NCBI RefSeq assembly: GCF_014861485.1
Contig: NZ_JACZHT010000003.1
Location: forward strand, 1-64,000
Origin: Phaeovibrio sulfidiphilus
GTDB taxonomy: Bacteria > Pseudomonadota > Alphaproteobacteria > Rhodospirillales > Rhodospirillaceae
DNA length: 64,000 bases
Direction: 5' to 3'
Within the stretch, counting starts at the first letter, position 1, and each line of letters begins with the position of its first letter. The notes under the pieces are model-generated. The model saw only the letters and a list, made by a program, of their open reading frames with translations, did no database searches and was not told where the DNA came from. Position numbers and translations under genes: made by a program. Of the stretch, positions 27,343-36,425 are shown in pieces.

Positions 27343-28827
27343 CTAGCGCTTGCGCTTCCCCATGGAGCGCAGGAGGTCGGGGGGAAGACCGCCCGGCGTC
27401 CCGGCGCCGCCCAGGGCCTTGGCCAGCTGGGACATGTCGGGAGGGTTGTCGGGATCGTCCGCGCCCAGGGATTTGAACATGTTCATCAGCCCCTTGCGGC
27501 CGCCCAGCTTCTTGAGGCGCTTCATGACCGAGGCCATCTGCTCGTACTGCTTGAGCAGCTTGTTGATCTCGGGAACCGAGGTGCCCGAGCCCAGGGCAAT
27601 GCGCTTCTTGCGGCTGGCCTTCAGGAGATCCGGGTTGCGGCGCTCCTTTTTGGTCATGGACAGGATGATGGCTTCCTGGCGCACGATGAGCTTGTCATCG
27701 ATCTTGGCCTCGGCCATCTGGCGCTGCATCTTCGAGATCCCGGGCATCAGGCCCATGATCCCCTTGATGTCGCCCATCTTGCGGATCTGCCGGAGCTGGA
27801 CGAGCAGGTCGTCCATGTCGAACTTGCCGGCCTCCATGCGCTTGGCGAGGCGCTCGGCCTCCTCCATCTCCATGGTCTGGGCGGCCTTGTCCACGAGCGA
27901 GACAATGTCGCCCATGCCCAGAATGCGGCCGGCCACGCGGCGCGGATGGAACGAGTCCAGCTCGTCCATCTTCTCGCCCATGCCCAGAAGCTTGATGGGA
28001 ACGCCGGTCACCGCCCGCATGGACAGGGCGGCACCACCGCGGGCGTCACCGTCAACACGGGTCAGGACAATACCGGTGATACCGACCTTCTCCTGGAACT
28101 CGGCGGCCACGTTCACCGCGTCCTGACCGGTCATGGCGTCCGTGACCAGCAGGGTCTCGCGAGGCTTCACCAGATCCCGGACCGCGGCCACCTCGGCCAT
28201 CAGCTCCTGGTCAACGTGAAGGCGTCCGGCGGTGTCCAGAATGACAACGTCGTAGCCGCCCCGGCGGGCCTCGTCCATGGCGCGGCGGGCGATCTCGACG
28301 GGCATCTGCCCCTCGACCACCGGCAGGGTGTCGACGCCGGTCTGCTCGCCCAGGACCGCAAGCTGCTTCTGGGCCGCCGGACGGTAGACGTCGAGGGAGG
28401 CCAGAAGAACCTTCTTCTTCTCGCGGCTGGTGATGCGCAGGCCGATCTTGGCCGAGGTGGTCGTCTTGCCCGAGCCCTGGAGGCCGACCATCAGCACCGG
28501 AACCGGCGCCGTGTGGGCAATGTCGATGCCCAGAGCCATGGGATCGGGCTCGTCCTCGCCCTCGCCCGCCAGCATGGACACAAGAGCGTCGTGGACGATC
28601 TTGATCACCATCTGGCCCGGGGTGACCGACTTGATCACCTGCTGGCCGACAGCGTCCTCGCGAACCCGGGCGACGAACTCCTTGACCACCGGCAGCGCCA
28701 CGTCCGCGTCCAGAAGGGCAAGACGGACCTCGCGCAGGGCGGTGTCCACGTCACCCTCGGACAGGGACGAGCGTCGTGTAAGCTTCTCGAATACGTCGCC
28801 CAGACGGGCGGAAAGACCATCAAACAT
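27343..28827 (-). CDS. ffh: Signal recognition particle protein Ffh (SRP54)
   Basis: Ffh binds 4.5S RNA and signal sequences and targets nascent membrane proteins to FtsY. The 494-residue product has the N domain (MFDGLSARLGDVFEKL), GTPase motifs GLQGSGKTTTSAK, DTAGRLHVD, TRVDGDARGGAAL and a FHPRRVAGRILGMGD linker into the methionine-rich M domain (GIMGLMPGISKMQRQM, SGTSVPEINKLLKQYEQM). The ATG at 28825-28827 is the family start; upstream translation is spurious. Position ahead of rpsP matches the common alphaproteobacterial order. Confidence 0.96.
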   Translation of the reverse strand: MFDGLSARLGDVFEKLTRRSSLSEGDVDTALREVRLALLDADVALPVVKEFVARVREDAVGQQVIKSVTPGQMVIKIVHDALVSMLAGEGEDEPDPMALGIDIAHTAPVPVLMVGLQGSGKTTTSAKIGLRITSREKKKVLLASLDVYRPAAQKQLAVLGEQTGVDTLPVVEGQMPVEIARRAMDEARRGGYDVVILDTAGRLHVDQELMAEVAAVRDLVKPRETLLVTDAMTGQDAVNVAAEFQEKVGITGIVLTRVDGDARGGAALSMRAVTGVPIKLLGMGEKMDELDSFHPRRVAGRILGMGDIVSLVDKAAQTMEMEEAERLAKRMEAGKFDMDDLLVQLRQIRKMGDIKGIMGLMPGISKMQRQMAEAKIDDKLIVRQEAIILSMTKKERRNPDLLKASRKKRIALGSGTSVPEINKLLKQYEQMASVMKRLKKLGGRKGLMNMFKSLGADDPDNPPDMSQLAKALGGAGTPGGLPPDLLRSMGKRKR

Positions 28828-29381
28828 CCTGTGCCTGCCTCTGCCCCTGACGGGGTGTCTGTCGGAGCGTTCCCGGACATCCGCACGACCCGGGGGCCGG
28901 ACAAACATCCCTGCCGGAGAGGGGTTCCGTCCCGCCCGGCGTTTGGCCAAACGAAAACGGCGCCAGTGCGCGACACTCGCGGACTGGCGGACCTCCTCGG
29001 AGGCGTCTTTCCAAAAAAAGACGACAAAAACGGCCCCGGTCTTCAAATCCAGGAAAAAACCGATGGCACGGTGTAGCCCCCCGGCCCGGCAATGTCAAGG
29101 CGCAAGGGGCCAGGATACCGTGAAATCCACCGAGAACCCGCCGGGTCCGCCAGCGCGCCCGAGCCTGCCGATTCGTGGATGCCCGGGCTTCGGGTCACTG
29201 CCTGTCCCGGAAAAACCACCATGGCGTGTTTTCGCTGGCGTTTTCACACACAAACCCCATAGTAACGGGGGAAACACGACCCCATATCCAGCCTGTACGC
29301 GAACCCGAAGCCGCCGACCGGCCCGCCACCCGGGCATCCGCCCGCCCCGGTCCGAGCTCCGACAGGAACAGGAGAGCCCCC
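28828..29381. other. Gap between divergent ffh and a secreted-protein gene
   Basis: No gene is supported in 554 bases. A/T-rich stretches near 29000-29070 (gttttttcc and gtctttttttgg on the minus strand) are plausible ffh promoter material. A perfect 12-bp palindrome gtttggccaaac lies at 28941-28952, and a second A/T-rich patch at 29230-29280 could serve the plus-strand gene. No hexamer pair is convincing. Confidence 0.45.
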
Positions 29382-30035
29382 ATGGCCCCACGCGCCCTTC
29401 CCCGCGCCAAACGGCGTATACCCCTGATCGTGCCGGTGATCGCGCTTCTGGGCGCCCTCGCCCCGGCGCCTGTGGCGCATGCCCAGGCGTCCGCCGCCGA
29501 TCCCTGCCTGAGCGCCCTGGAAGCCTGCCTGAGTTCCTGCGAATCCGACCTGGACCCCTCGATGGACCGGCTGGCGGCCTGCCAGTCCGGCTGCAACCAG
29601 GCGGCAAGCTCCTGCACCCGGGATTCGGCCGACAGGAGCAACTCTCCCCTTGGGCCGGAAGCGGTGCTGCCGGAGACCACCGCCGACAGCTGGCCCGGCC
29701 AGATCCGGGAACCTCTGGACGCCTTCGGCCGGGCCCCCGATTCCCCTGGGCGCATTCCTACGACACCCTCCAGCCGGCCGGATCCCGGCCTGGCGCCGCC
29801 GCCTCCCCTTCCCGGGAGCACAGCGACCGGAGGCATGCCCGGACTTCCCGACACCATGCCCGATGCGGGCCTGGCCCTGCCCCCGCCGCTGTCCGGCAGC
29901 ACCACGACGGGCGGCTCTCCCGGCCTTCCGGGGACCGGGCGGGGCCCCGGGCTGGCCACACCGCCGCCCCTTCCGGCGCCGTCCTATGACTCGGGGCTCA
30001 ATCCGGGTGGCGGAACCATCGACGACCTGCCCTAG
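29382..30035 (+). CDS. Secreted Cys-rich/Pro-rich repeat protein
   Basis: I do not recognise a family. The 217-residue product has a clear signal peptide (basic start, then IPLIVPVIALLGALAPAPVAHA). A compact domain with six cysteines follows (CLSALEACLSSCESDL, then ACQSGC and SSC, about residues 43-85), likely disulfide-bonded in the periplasm. The rest is a Pro/Gly-rich tail with three related units of PG-L-A/PPPPLPGST-TGG (about residues 130-205). The start ATG follows AGGAGAG. Its stop codon tag overlaps the mutM stop on the opposite strand in the shared bases CTAG. Such tails often span the cell wall or bind surfaces, but no function can be assigned. Confidence 0.7.
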   Translation: MAPRALPRAKRRIPLIVPVIALLGALAPAPVAHAQASAADPCLSALEACLSSCESDLDPSMDRLAACQSGCNQAASSCTRDSADRSNSPLGPEAVLPETTADSWPGQIREPLDAFGRAPDSPGRIPTTPSSRPDPGLAPPPPLPGSTATGGMPGLPDTMPDAGLALPPPLSGSTTTGGSPGLPGTGRGPGLATPPPLPAPSYDSGLNPGGGTIDDLP

Positions 30036-30892
30036 CGGTTTCCCTGGCACAGGGAGCACCAGACCGTGGTGCGCCCGGCGATCTGCCGGCTTTCCAGAGG
30101 CATTCCGCAGCGGATACAGGGCTGCCCCGCCCGGCCGTAGACGGCAAACGCGTTCTGGAATGCGCCCGCATTGCCGCCCGCATCCCGGTAGTTCCGGATG
30201 GAGCTGCCGCACTCCCGGATGGCCTGGCGCAAGATGCCCTGGAGCGACCCGGCCAGAGCCTGATACCCGGCCCCGGAAATCTGCCCCGCCGGAGTGGACG
30301 GATCCAGCCCGGCGGCAAAAAGGGCCTCGTCCGCGTAGATATTGCCAACCCCGGCCACCACGGTCTGGTCCAGAAGGGCGGCCTTGATGGCCCGGCGGCT
30401 GTCTTTCAGGCGGGTGGCCAGCGCGCTCCCCAGGGCCGCGGCCGCGGGCTCCAGGGGCTCGGGCCCCAGCGACGCCCAGAACGGCCAGGCGCCCAGGGCG
30501 TCCGCGCGCATCAGGCGGCCCCAGCCAAAGGTGCGGATGTCGTCAAAAAACAGGCGCTCCCCGTTGTCCAGGTCAAAGACAAGGCGCGTGTGGCGCAGGG
30601 GCGGCGTGCCCTGTGGATGGACAAAGAAGCTGCCGGTCATTTTCAGGTGAAAGGCCATCACCAGGGCCGCAGGCTCCGGATCCCGGGCCGAGGCCGCCGG
30701 ATACAGCGGGATCATCAGCAGCTTGGCCCGGCGCCAGACCGCGCCGATCCCGGCGCCCTCCAGGCACGCGGCCAGGTGCTCCGGATCCTGAAAGGACTTC
30801 GGCAAAAGCACGCGAAGCCCGGAGACCCGGCGGCCGAAGACCCGGGGCGCGAGGGTCCGGGCGATGGTTTCCACCTCGGGAAGTTCAGGCAT
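30032..30892 (-). CDS. mutM: Formamidopyrimidine-DNA glycosylase
   Basis: MutM (Fpg) excises 8-oxoguanine and other oxidised purines with AP-lyase activity. The 286-residue protein begins MPELPEVETIARTLAP, giving the catalytic N-terminal Pro and the E2/E5 residues after methionine removal, then HLKMTGSF (K57-type lysine), the helix-two-turn-helix GVGNIYADEALFAAGL, and a C-terminal zinc finger CIRCGMPLESR...TTVWCSLCQ with four cysteines. The ATG at 30890-30892 is fixed by the need for Pro2. Convergent with the secreted Cys-rich gene with stop codons overlapping. Confidence 0.96.
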   Translation of the reverse strand: MPELPEVETIARTLAPRVFGRRVSGLRVLLPKSFQDPEHLAACLEGAGIGAVWRRAKLLMIPLYPAASARDPEPAALVMAFHLKMTGSFFVHPQGTPPLRHTRLVFDLDNGERLFFDDIRTFGWGRLMRADALGAWPFWASLGPEPLEPAAAALGSALATRLKDSRRAIKAALLDQTVVAGVGNIYADEALFAAGLDPSTPAGQISGAGYQALAGSLQGILRQAIRECGSSIRNYRDAGGNAGAFQNAFAVYGRAGQPCIRCGMPLESRQIAGRTTVWCSLCQGNR

Positions 30893-30957
30893 GATTTTTC
30901 TCCCCGGCCCGCAGGCCGGGCCCGCCGCCCGAACGGCACACCCGGAACCCGGAGCCG

Positions 30958-30982
30958 AAAAAGGGAGCCCTGGGGCTCCCTT
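30958..30982 (-). terminator. Intrinsic terminator of leuB
   Basis: On the minus strand the stem AAGGGAGCC / GGCTCCCTT with a 4-base loop is followed directly by a run of T residues. It lies about 120 bases downstream of the leuB stop and upstream of mutM on the same strand. Confidence 0.75.
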
Positions 30983-31103
30983 CCGGAAAACAGGCCCGGA
31001 ACGGGGACACCGGCTGCCGTGCGGCGCCCGCTCCCCTGTCCCGGTTCCTTTTTTCAGGGGCCGGTCCGGGGCAGCCCCGAACCACGACACCTGTGAAAGG
31101 GCG

Positions 31104-32216
31104 TCAGCCCGCGCGACGGTCCAGCGCCGCCAGAACCGCGTCACCCATTCCGGTGGTGCCCACAAGGGTCTTGCCCGGCTGCATGATGTCCCCCGTGCGG
31201 AAGCCCTCGTTCAGGACGTCGTTGACGGCCCCGTCCAGAAGATCCGCCTCGGCGCCCAGGTCGAAGCTGTAGCGCAGCATCATGGAGAACGACAGGATCG
31301 TGGCCAGCGGGTTGGCCTTGTCCTGCCCCGCGATGTCCGGAGCCGAGCCATGGACCGGCTCGTACATGGCCGGGATCTTTCCGTTCGCGTCCTTCGCGCC
31401 CAGAGAGGCCGAGGGCAGCATGCCCAGCGAGCCCGTCAGCATGGCCGCACAGTCGGACAGCAGATCGCCGAACAGGTTGTCGGTGAGGATCACGTCGAAC
31501 TGCTTGGGCCGGCGGACCAGCTGCATGGCGCAGTTGTCGGCGTACATGTGGGACAGGGCCACATCGGCGTAGTCGGACTCGCCCAGCTTCGTGACCTCCT
31601 CGCGCCACAGCAGGCCGCTTTCCATCACGTTACCCTTCTCGACCGAGCAGACCCGGCTGTCACGGGCGCGCGCCAGGTCGAAGGCCACCCGCGCCACGCG
31701 GATGATCTCGTGGGTGTCGTACACCTGGGTGTTGATGCCGCGGCGCTCGCCGTTGGGCAGGGTCTCGATGCCCCGGGGCTGACCGAAGTACACGCCGCCG
31801 GTCAGCTCGCGCACGATCATGATGTCCAGACCGGCCACCAGATCGGTTTTCAGGGAGGACGCCTCGGCGAGCGCCTCGAAGACCAGAGCCGGACGGAGGT
31901 TCGCAAACAGCTCCATCTCCTTGCGCAGGCGCAGGAGACCACGCTCGGGCTTCACGGAGAAGTCCAGGTTGTCCCACTTCGGACCACCGACCGCGCCCAG
32001 GAGAACCGCATCGGCGTCCAGGGCCAGCTTCATGGTGTCGTCATGGAGCGGCGTGCCATGCGCGTCGTAGGCCGAGCCCCCCACGAGGCCGTCCTCGATC
32101 TCGAACGCGGTGGCGCCGGAGGCGTTGAACCACGCCATCACACGACGCACCTGGGTCATGACCTCGGGGCCGATTCCGTCACCGGGAAGGAACAGGATAT
32201 TTTTGGACAGGGACAT
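31104..32216 (-). CDS. leuB: 3-isopropylmalate dehydrogenase
   Basis: LeuB oxidatively decarboxylates 3-isopropylmalate with NAD+ in leucine synthesis. The 370-residue product shows [13 protein letters not shown] at the N-terminus, [15 protein letters not shown], the catalytic [13 protein letters not shown] (with the Tyr), [15 protein letters not shown] (with the Lys), [28 protein letters not shown] and [15 protein letters not shown]. Length and motifs are canonical. It stands apart from leuCD, which lie 7-8 kb away in a different transcript, and is divergent from a small secreted-protein gene. Confidence 0.97.
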   Translation of the reverse strand: MSLSKNILFLPGDGIGPEVMTQVRRVMAWFNASGATAFEIEDGLVGGSAYDAHGTPLHDDTMKLALDADAVLLGAVGGPKWDNLDFSVKPERGLLRLRKEMELFANLRPALVFEALAEASSLKTDLVAGLDIMIVRELTGGVYFGQPRGIETLPNGERRGINTQVYDTHEIIRVARVAFDLARARDSRVCSVEKGNVMESGLLWREEVTKLGESDYADVALSHMYADNCAMQLVRRPKQFDVILTDNLFGDLLSDCAAMLTGSLGMLPSASLGAKDANGKIPAMYEPVHGSAPDIAGQDKANPLATILSFSMMLRYSFDLGAEADLLDGAVNDVLNEGFRTGDIMQPGKTLVGTTGMGDAVLAALDRRAG

Positions 32217-32582
32217 GCTGGCCTCTTGTTTATCGCACGAGCAGAAACAGGGAAGGCGCCTGTATACCCGACTCCCGCGCAAAACAAAAGACGTGATGCA
32301 ACCGCCAAAACCGGGATGTGCCACGGGCGCGGGCGACAGGAGAGCGCGGCGTGGGCGCGGACTTGGGCGCGGACGTGGGCGTGGACAGCCCAGGGCCGCA
32401 TCATCCCCATCCTCCGAGACCGGGGTGGCAGGCAGAGCCCCCCGTACCGCCCGCATTCCCATCCTCCGAGATCACGGCGGGGGCAGAGTCCCCCAACATC
32501 CTTGCGCGGGCTCCCTGCGCGAGGCATCCTTTGCGGGGAATACGCCGCACACATGCACGCCAACAGATACCCGGGGACACCC
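32217..32582. other. Gap between divergent leuB and a small secreted gene
   Basis: No gene is supported in 366 bases. It contains imperfect tandem repeats: three near-copies of gcggacttgggcgcggac-like sequence around 32350-32385 and two copies of catcctccgaga with a related following segment around 32402-32480. A/T-rich sequence at 32225-32290 is the likely leuB promoter region. Confidence 0.5.
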
Positions 32583-32993
32583 ATGCCCACATCACGCGCA
32601 ACACGCCCGCTTTCGGGCCTGTGCCTAGCCCTGGCCGCTGTGGCGGGCCTGTCCCTGTTTATGGCCGCCGGGGACGCGGTGGCGTCGGAGCGCACCACCC
32701 TCTACGGCCTGACAGGAAGCACCTTCCGCAAGGTCGGCACGCTGGATCCGGCCCTGTCCCGAAGCTGCCGGGAAGGCATGTTCAACCAGATCCGCAAGGA
32801 CCGGCTCTATATCGGCTATTTCGGACCCGGACCGGGGCGGCGCACCCTGACAGGCATTGCAAAGCAGGGCTTCAACCTGCACGACCCGACGGGACGGGCC
32901 GAACCGGACACCACCTACCACTTTCACAATGACGGCTATTCCGACTGTCTGGTGTTTGTGGCGCGGGAGGGAGACCGGCCCAACCCGCCCTGA
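32583..32993 (+). CDS. Small secreted hypothetical protein
   Basis: No family recognised. The 136-residue product has a signal peptide (about residues 1-35, ending AAGDAVASE) and a mature part of about 100 residues with TTLYGLTGSTFRKVGTL, two cysteines (SRSCREGMF and YSDCLVF) and DTTYHFHNDGYSDCLVF near the end, a pattern suggesting a small beta-rich periplasmic domain with one disulfide. The ATG at 32583 follows a GGGGACA stretch that could act as a ribosome binding site; an in-frame ATG at 32553 is the alternative. It converges with the PRC-barrel-like gene. Confidence 0.65.
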   Translation: MPTSRATRPLSGLCLALAAVAGLSLFMAAGDAVASERTTLYGLTGSTFRKVGTLDPALSRSCREGMFNQIRKDRLYIGYFGPGPGRRTLTGIAKQGFNLHDPTGRAEPDTTYHFHNDGYSDCLVFVAREGDRPNPP

Positions 32994-33032
32994 CCCGGCC
33001 CCGCCCCCACAAGATGAACAGGCCCGCCCGGC

Positions 33033-33770
33033 CTAGGGGGTGTCCGGGGACGTCGGCGCCCCAACGGCTTCGGACATGGTCCTCAGATCCAGCAGGGGAT
33101 AGTCCACAAAGGCCCGGGTCTCGTCCATGGGGCCCAGCCGGGACAGCCGGAGATCGGTGAACGGAATGCGCACCCGCTTCGAGAGCTGGCCCGGAAGGAC
33201 CGAGAGATCCACATCCGCGTACTCCACGGTTCCGGCCTCGCTCACCCACAGGGTGTGGAGAGACCCGGCCCCCGGCATGTCCGACGTGGACACCGGCGCC
33301 CCGAGAATCGCCTTCATCGAGTAGTCGGTGGGGGACATGAGCTCGTAGCGGAACTCGCGGATCACCTCGCCATAGCTGGCGGCGATGTTGATGCGCAAGA
33401 ACGCGGGCTCGCCGTCGGCTCCGGGAACGATGGCGCCCTCATAGGGCAGAGCCACCCGCTTCCCGTCCAGCCCCATGCGCAGGAACTGGCCGTTGTCGAT
33501 GATGACCCGTACAACGCGCCCGTCCGCCTTGAGCAGAAGGTCATCCACGACCGAGACCGGCGGAGCCCCGCCGTAAATCCGCACCGGAAGGTTCAGAAGG
33601 TCCGATGCGCTCACGGGCCAGGAAAACTGGGCCTGTTCCCCGGAAAATCCGACCCCGTCAGGCTCCGCCAGAGGATCCGCGCAGGCGTCACGCGGTATCG
33701 GCCCCATAAAAAGGGCGGCAGCCAGAAGACAAAGACTGAGCGTTTTCATCAGTGTCGGATGCGACTTCAT
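33033..33770 (-). CDS. Secreted PRC-barrel-like protein
   Basis: The 245-residue product carries a signal peptide (LSLCLLAAALFMGPIPRDACA) and a central segment resembling a PRC-barrel: LLNLPVRIYG..PPVSVVDDLLLKADGRVVRVII, then GLDGKRVALPYEGAIV. PRC-barrels in secreted Alphaproteobacteria proteins are common and of unknown role. The C-terminal half has VSEAGTVEYADVDLSVLPG and an acidic end with no recognised motif. The start is set at ATG 33768-33770; an ATG at 33749 would still give a signal peptide. It sits alone between convergent and divergent neighbours. Confidence 0.65.
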   Translation of the reverse strand: MKSHPTLMKTLSLCLLAAALFMGPIPRDACADPLAEPDGVGFSGEQAQFSWPVSASDLLNLPVRIYGGAPPVSVVDDLLLKADGRVVRVIIDNGQFLRMGLDGKRVALPYEGAIVPGADGEPAFLRINIAASYGEVIREFRYELMSPTDYSMKAILGAPVSTSDMPGAGSLHTLWVSEAGTVEYADVDLSVLPGQLSKRVRIPFTDLRLSRLGPMDETRAFVDYPLLDLRTMSEAVGAPTSPDTP

Positions 33771-34014
33771 TTCAGAACCCCGGAAGAGCTGCGAAGATTT
33801 TGGTCAACGTCGTGTGTGATTATAGGGACCGGACACCGAATGGAAAAGCACCATTCTTCCCACGCCGCCGCCGGGGACAGGTATCAAAGGAGTGTTGCCA
33901 CACCCGAGCGGGTGGCTTAATAAAAAACGGTGCCGGGCCACAGGATCCGCCCCCCGGCACAGGGCTGGAGCGCCAGCCCGGCAGGCTTGATCCTCAGGGG
34001 AGTGTTGCGACGCC

Positions 34015-35022
34015 ATGAAGAAAATTTTCGTTGCCGGAGCCTCCGGTTTCACGGGGCGCGAGATCGCCGCCCACCTCGCCGGACATCCCGAATTTTCCGT
34101 TGTCGCCGGCCTTCACACCACGCCGCTTTCCGAAGACCTCGCCAAAAAGGTCACAACCGCACCCTTCAATCTCCAGGACGCCTCGACGCTGGAAGCCCCG
34201 CTCAAGGGCGTGGACACGGTGGTGTTCTGTGCCGCCGGATCCCGGGCCGTCTCGGTCAACGGGGCCCAGGCGCTGCTGACAGCCGCCCGGAACCAGGGCG
34301 TGAGGCGCTTCATCTACCTGGGCTGCACCAGCTACTACGGCCTGACCGGCGGAACCGTCCACGAGGCCGCGCCCCCCAAGCATGACGACCACACCATCGA
34401 GGCCCGGGAAAAGGCCGAGGTCGAGAGCCTGTGCCGGGCCGCGGCCGGATCCTCCATGTCGGTGGTGATCCTGCGGGCCGCCCAGGTGCTGTCCCACGGC
34501 GGGATCTCGTCCTGGGGCAAGGTTCTGACCCAGCGCCTGCGGGCCCGCAAGTGGGGCCGGATCGGCATCGCCGGCGAGGGCACCGCCAACATCCTGGACA
34601 TCCGGGATCTGGCCGCCGCGGTGGAGGCCGCCATCCTGCGCGACGAGGCTGCCGGCAAGACCTACAACGTGAACGGCCCCGAGCAGATCACCTGGAACGC
34701 CTTCTTCGACAAGTATAACCAGGCCATGGAGTTCCCCTACACCCGGGACATGAAAATGGAGATGATCGGCTTCCGGGTGCTGGGTGCGGGGCCCCTGAAG
34801 GCGGTCTCGGACACCATTCCGCTGTTCCGGTCGAAGGCGCGCGAGGCCCTTCTGGGCGCCCCCTCGTTCTACGAGTTGGACCTCTACCGCCTGAAGGCCG
34901 TGTACCCGACCGAGGCCATCACCCGCGATCTGGGCTGGACTCCCTCGGTCCCCCTCCACAAGAGCATCGCCGACGCGGCCACCTGGGCACGCAACAACAA
35001 GACCGCCTGGATGTCCCTCTAG
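34015..35022 (+). CDS. NAD(P)-dependent epimerase/dehydratase-type protein (atypical SDR)
   Basis: The 335-residue protein has an N-terminal Rossmann fold with the atypical SDR motif GASGFTGREIAAHL, VDTVVFCAAGSRAV and FIYLGCTSYYG in place of the YxxxK active site (the Y at the STSYYG region has no clear lysine four residues on; the later EAREKAEVE contains a candidate). A C-terminal part reads YNVNGPEQITWNAFFDKYNQAM and LGWTPSVPLHKSI. This suggests an NAD(P)-binding sugar-nucleotide-like reductase or a non-catalytic SDR; the substrate is unknown. RBS AGGGGAG precedes ATG 34015. No sugar operon is adjacent. Confidence 0.75.
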   Translation: MKKIFVAGASGFTGREIAAHLAGHPEFSVVAGLHTTPLSEDLAKKVTTAPFNLQDASTLEAPLKGVDTVVFCAAGSRAVSVNGAQALLTAARNQGVRRFIYLGCTSYYGLTGGTVHEAAPPKHDDHTIEAREKAEVESLCRAAAGSSMSVVILRAAQVLSHGGISSWGKVLTQRLRARKWGRIGIAGEGTANILDIRDLAAAVEAAILRDEAAGKTYNVNGPEQITWNAFFDKYNQAMEFPYTRDMKMEMIGFRVLGAGPLKAVSDTIPLFRSKAREALLGAPSFYELDLYRLKAVYPTEAITRDLGWTPSVPLHKSIADAATWARNNKTAWMSL

Positions 35023-35535
35023 GCCGACGGGACAACAGCAGGGAACGGCCGCAGCCGGAGAGCCGGGGCGTCCTGCAGGGCGCGCCCCGCCGGTTCGGTC
35101 CGGCCGGGTGAGCTGCACGGCCCGCTCCCCTGCCCCGTGACCCTGCTCGCAACCCTGCCCCGTGACCCTGACCCGTGACATCCCTCCCGGGCCCGGTTTG
35201 CGGGGCGTCTCCCACGGACCCGGGGACGAAACGGCGCGGACCGGACCCCGTCACCCCCCCGCGCTACAGGCCCGACCGGCGCCAACAGCGTCCTGGCAAA
35301 ACCGCAGACCCGACCGGCCGCACCGGGAGCCCGACGCGGCCCGGCGGGGAACCCGACACAAAGCCGCGGGGAACCCGACACAAGAACGCGGGGAGCCCGA
35401 CACAGCCCAGCGGAGCCGGCAGATTTCCGGACCCGTTCCAATCCGGGTTTCAAAAACCCGCCAGAGTGGACTATCCTGCCCGTACACCTTCCGGTTTTCA
35501 GCCGGGGAACCTTTGCAAACTGGAGTATCGTATCC
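35023..35535. other. Repeat-rich gap between the SDR gene and thyX
   Basis: No gene is supported in 513 bases. About 35341-35410 holds three degenerate tandem copies of a 22-24 bp unit (gcggggaacccgacacaa, gcggggaacccgacacaag, gcggggagcccgacacag). A second small repeat gccccgtgaccctg occurs twice at about 35131 and 35157. The sequence just before thyX (35430-35535) is less GC-rich and probably contains its promoter. Confidence 0.55.
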
Positions 35536-36405
35536 ATGCCCGAACAGACTCCCCGACTGGTTTTCGCGCCCGGTGCCGTCATCCTCGGCGCGACGGAGCT
35601 GGCCCACAACGCCCTGATGCAGTGGGCAGCGGAAAGCGATTACACGGACATTTTCGAGGACAGCAGCACTCCCCTGTCCCAGCTGGCCCGCCAGGCCTCC
35701 GAGGGGCGCGGTGCGGAGGCCCTGCCCGAGTTTGCCGGTCGCTTCTGCTACCGGTCCTTCCGCCGGGGGCGCGGGTCGGACGAGTACGTCGAGCACATCC
35801 TGGAAAGCGGCCACGGCTCGGTCCTGGAGCACGTGAACATCTCGTTCGCGCTTTCGGGCATCTCCCGCTCCCTGACCCACGAGCTGATCCGCCACCGGGC
35901 GGGCACCGCGGTGTCCCAGGAGAGCCAGCGTTATGTGGACTCGAAGGAGCTCCGGTTTGTGGTGCCGCCGCTTCTGGTCCAGCAGATCCATGACCTCGCG
36001 GACAACGGGGACTCGGACGCCGCCTTCTGCCTGACCGAGCGCTTCCGGTCCGACTGCCGGGAGGCCCTGCGGTCCTACACCGAGTGGCAGGAGCTCTTTC
36101 AGGAGAAGCTCTCCACCATGAACTGCTGCGAGGGCACGGTTATCCGCAAGCGGGCCAACGAGGCCGCCCGGTGCATGCTCCCCAACGCGGCGGAAACCCG
36201 CATGGTCTGGACCATGAACCTGCGCGCCGCCCGTCATGTGATCGAGCTGCGGGGCCACGCGGACGCGGACCTGGAGATCCGGCGCCTCGCCTGCCTGATG
36301 GCCCGGCGCCTCAAGGACTTCGCGCCGCGGATCTTTGCCGACATCGAGGTGGTGCACGACGACGACGGGTTCGAGAGCGTGCGCTCCGTCCACCGCAAGG
36401 TCTGA
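35536..36405 (+). CDS. thyX: Flavin-dependent thymidylate synthase
   Basis: ThyX makes dTMP from dUMP using FAD, NADPH and methylene-THF, replacing ThyA. The 289-residue product has the signature RHRAGTAVSQES beginning at R119: the three residues RHR at 119-121 with the conserved Ser at S130, a spacing of eight rather than seven as seen in some ThyX. Upstream VEHILESGHGSVLEHVNISF and downstream SQRYVDS and NEAARCMLPNAAETRMVWTMNLRAARHVIELR match the FAD and substrate sites. A dut gene supplying dUMP lies 21 kb on. The start ATG 35536 is the only fitting one. Confidence 0.95.
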   Translation: MPEQTPRLVFAPGAVILGATELAHNALMQWAAESDYTDIFEDSSTPLSQLARQASEGRGAEALPEFAGRFCYRSFRRGRGSDEYVEHILESGHGSVLEHVNISFALSGISRSLTHELIRHRAGTAVSQESQRYVDSKELRFVVPPLLVQQIHDLADNGDSDAAFCLTERFRSDCREALRSYTEWQELFQEKLSTMNCCEGTVIRKRANEAARCMLPNAAETRMVWTMNLRAARHVIELRGHADADLEIRRLACLMARRLKDFAPRIFADIEVVHDDDGFESVRSVHRKV

Positions 36406-36425
36406 GCCCCGGGATTGACCGCCAT

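Noticed and set aside
30864-32580. Long plus-strand frame joined to the small secreted protein
   Set aside because: It is antisense to leuB with no protein-like composition; the signal peptide and a plausible start are at 32583.
33899-33960. Terminator-like hairpins upstream of the SDR gene
   Set aside because: Stems exist (cacccgagcgggtg and gtgccggg/cccggcac), but no gene on the correct strand ends there and T-runs are missing.
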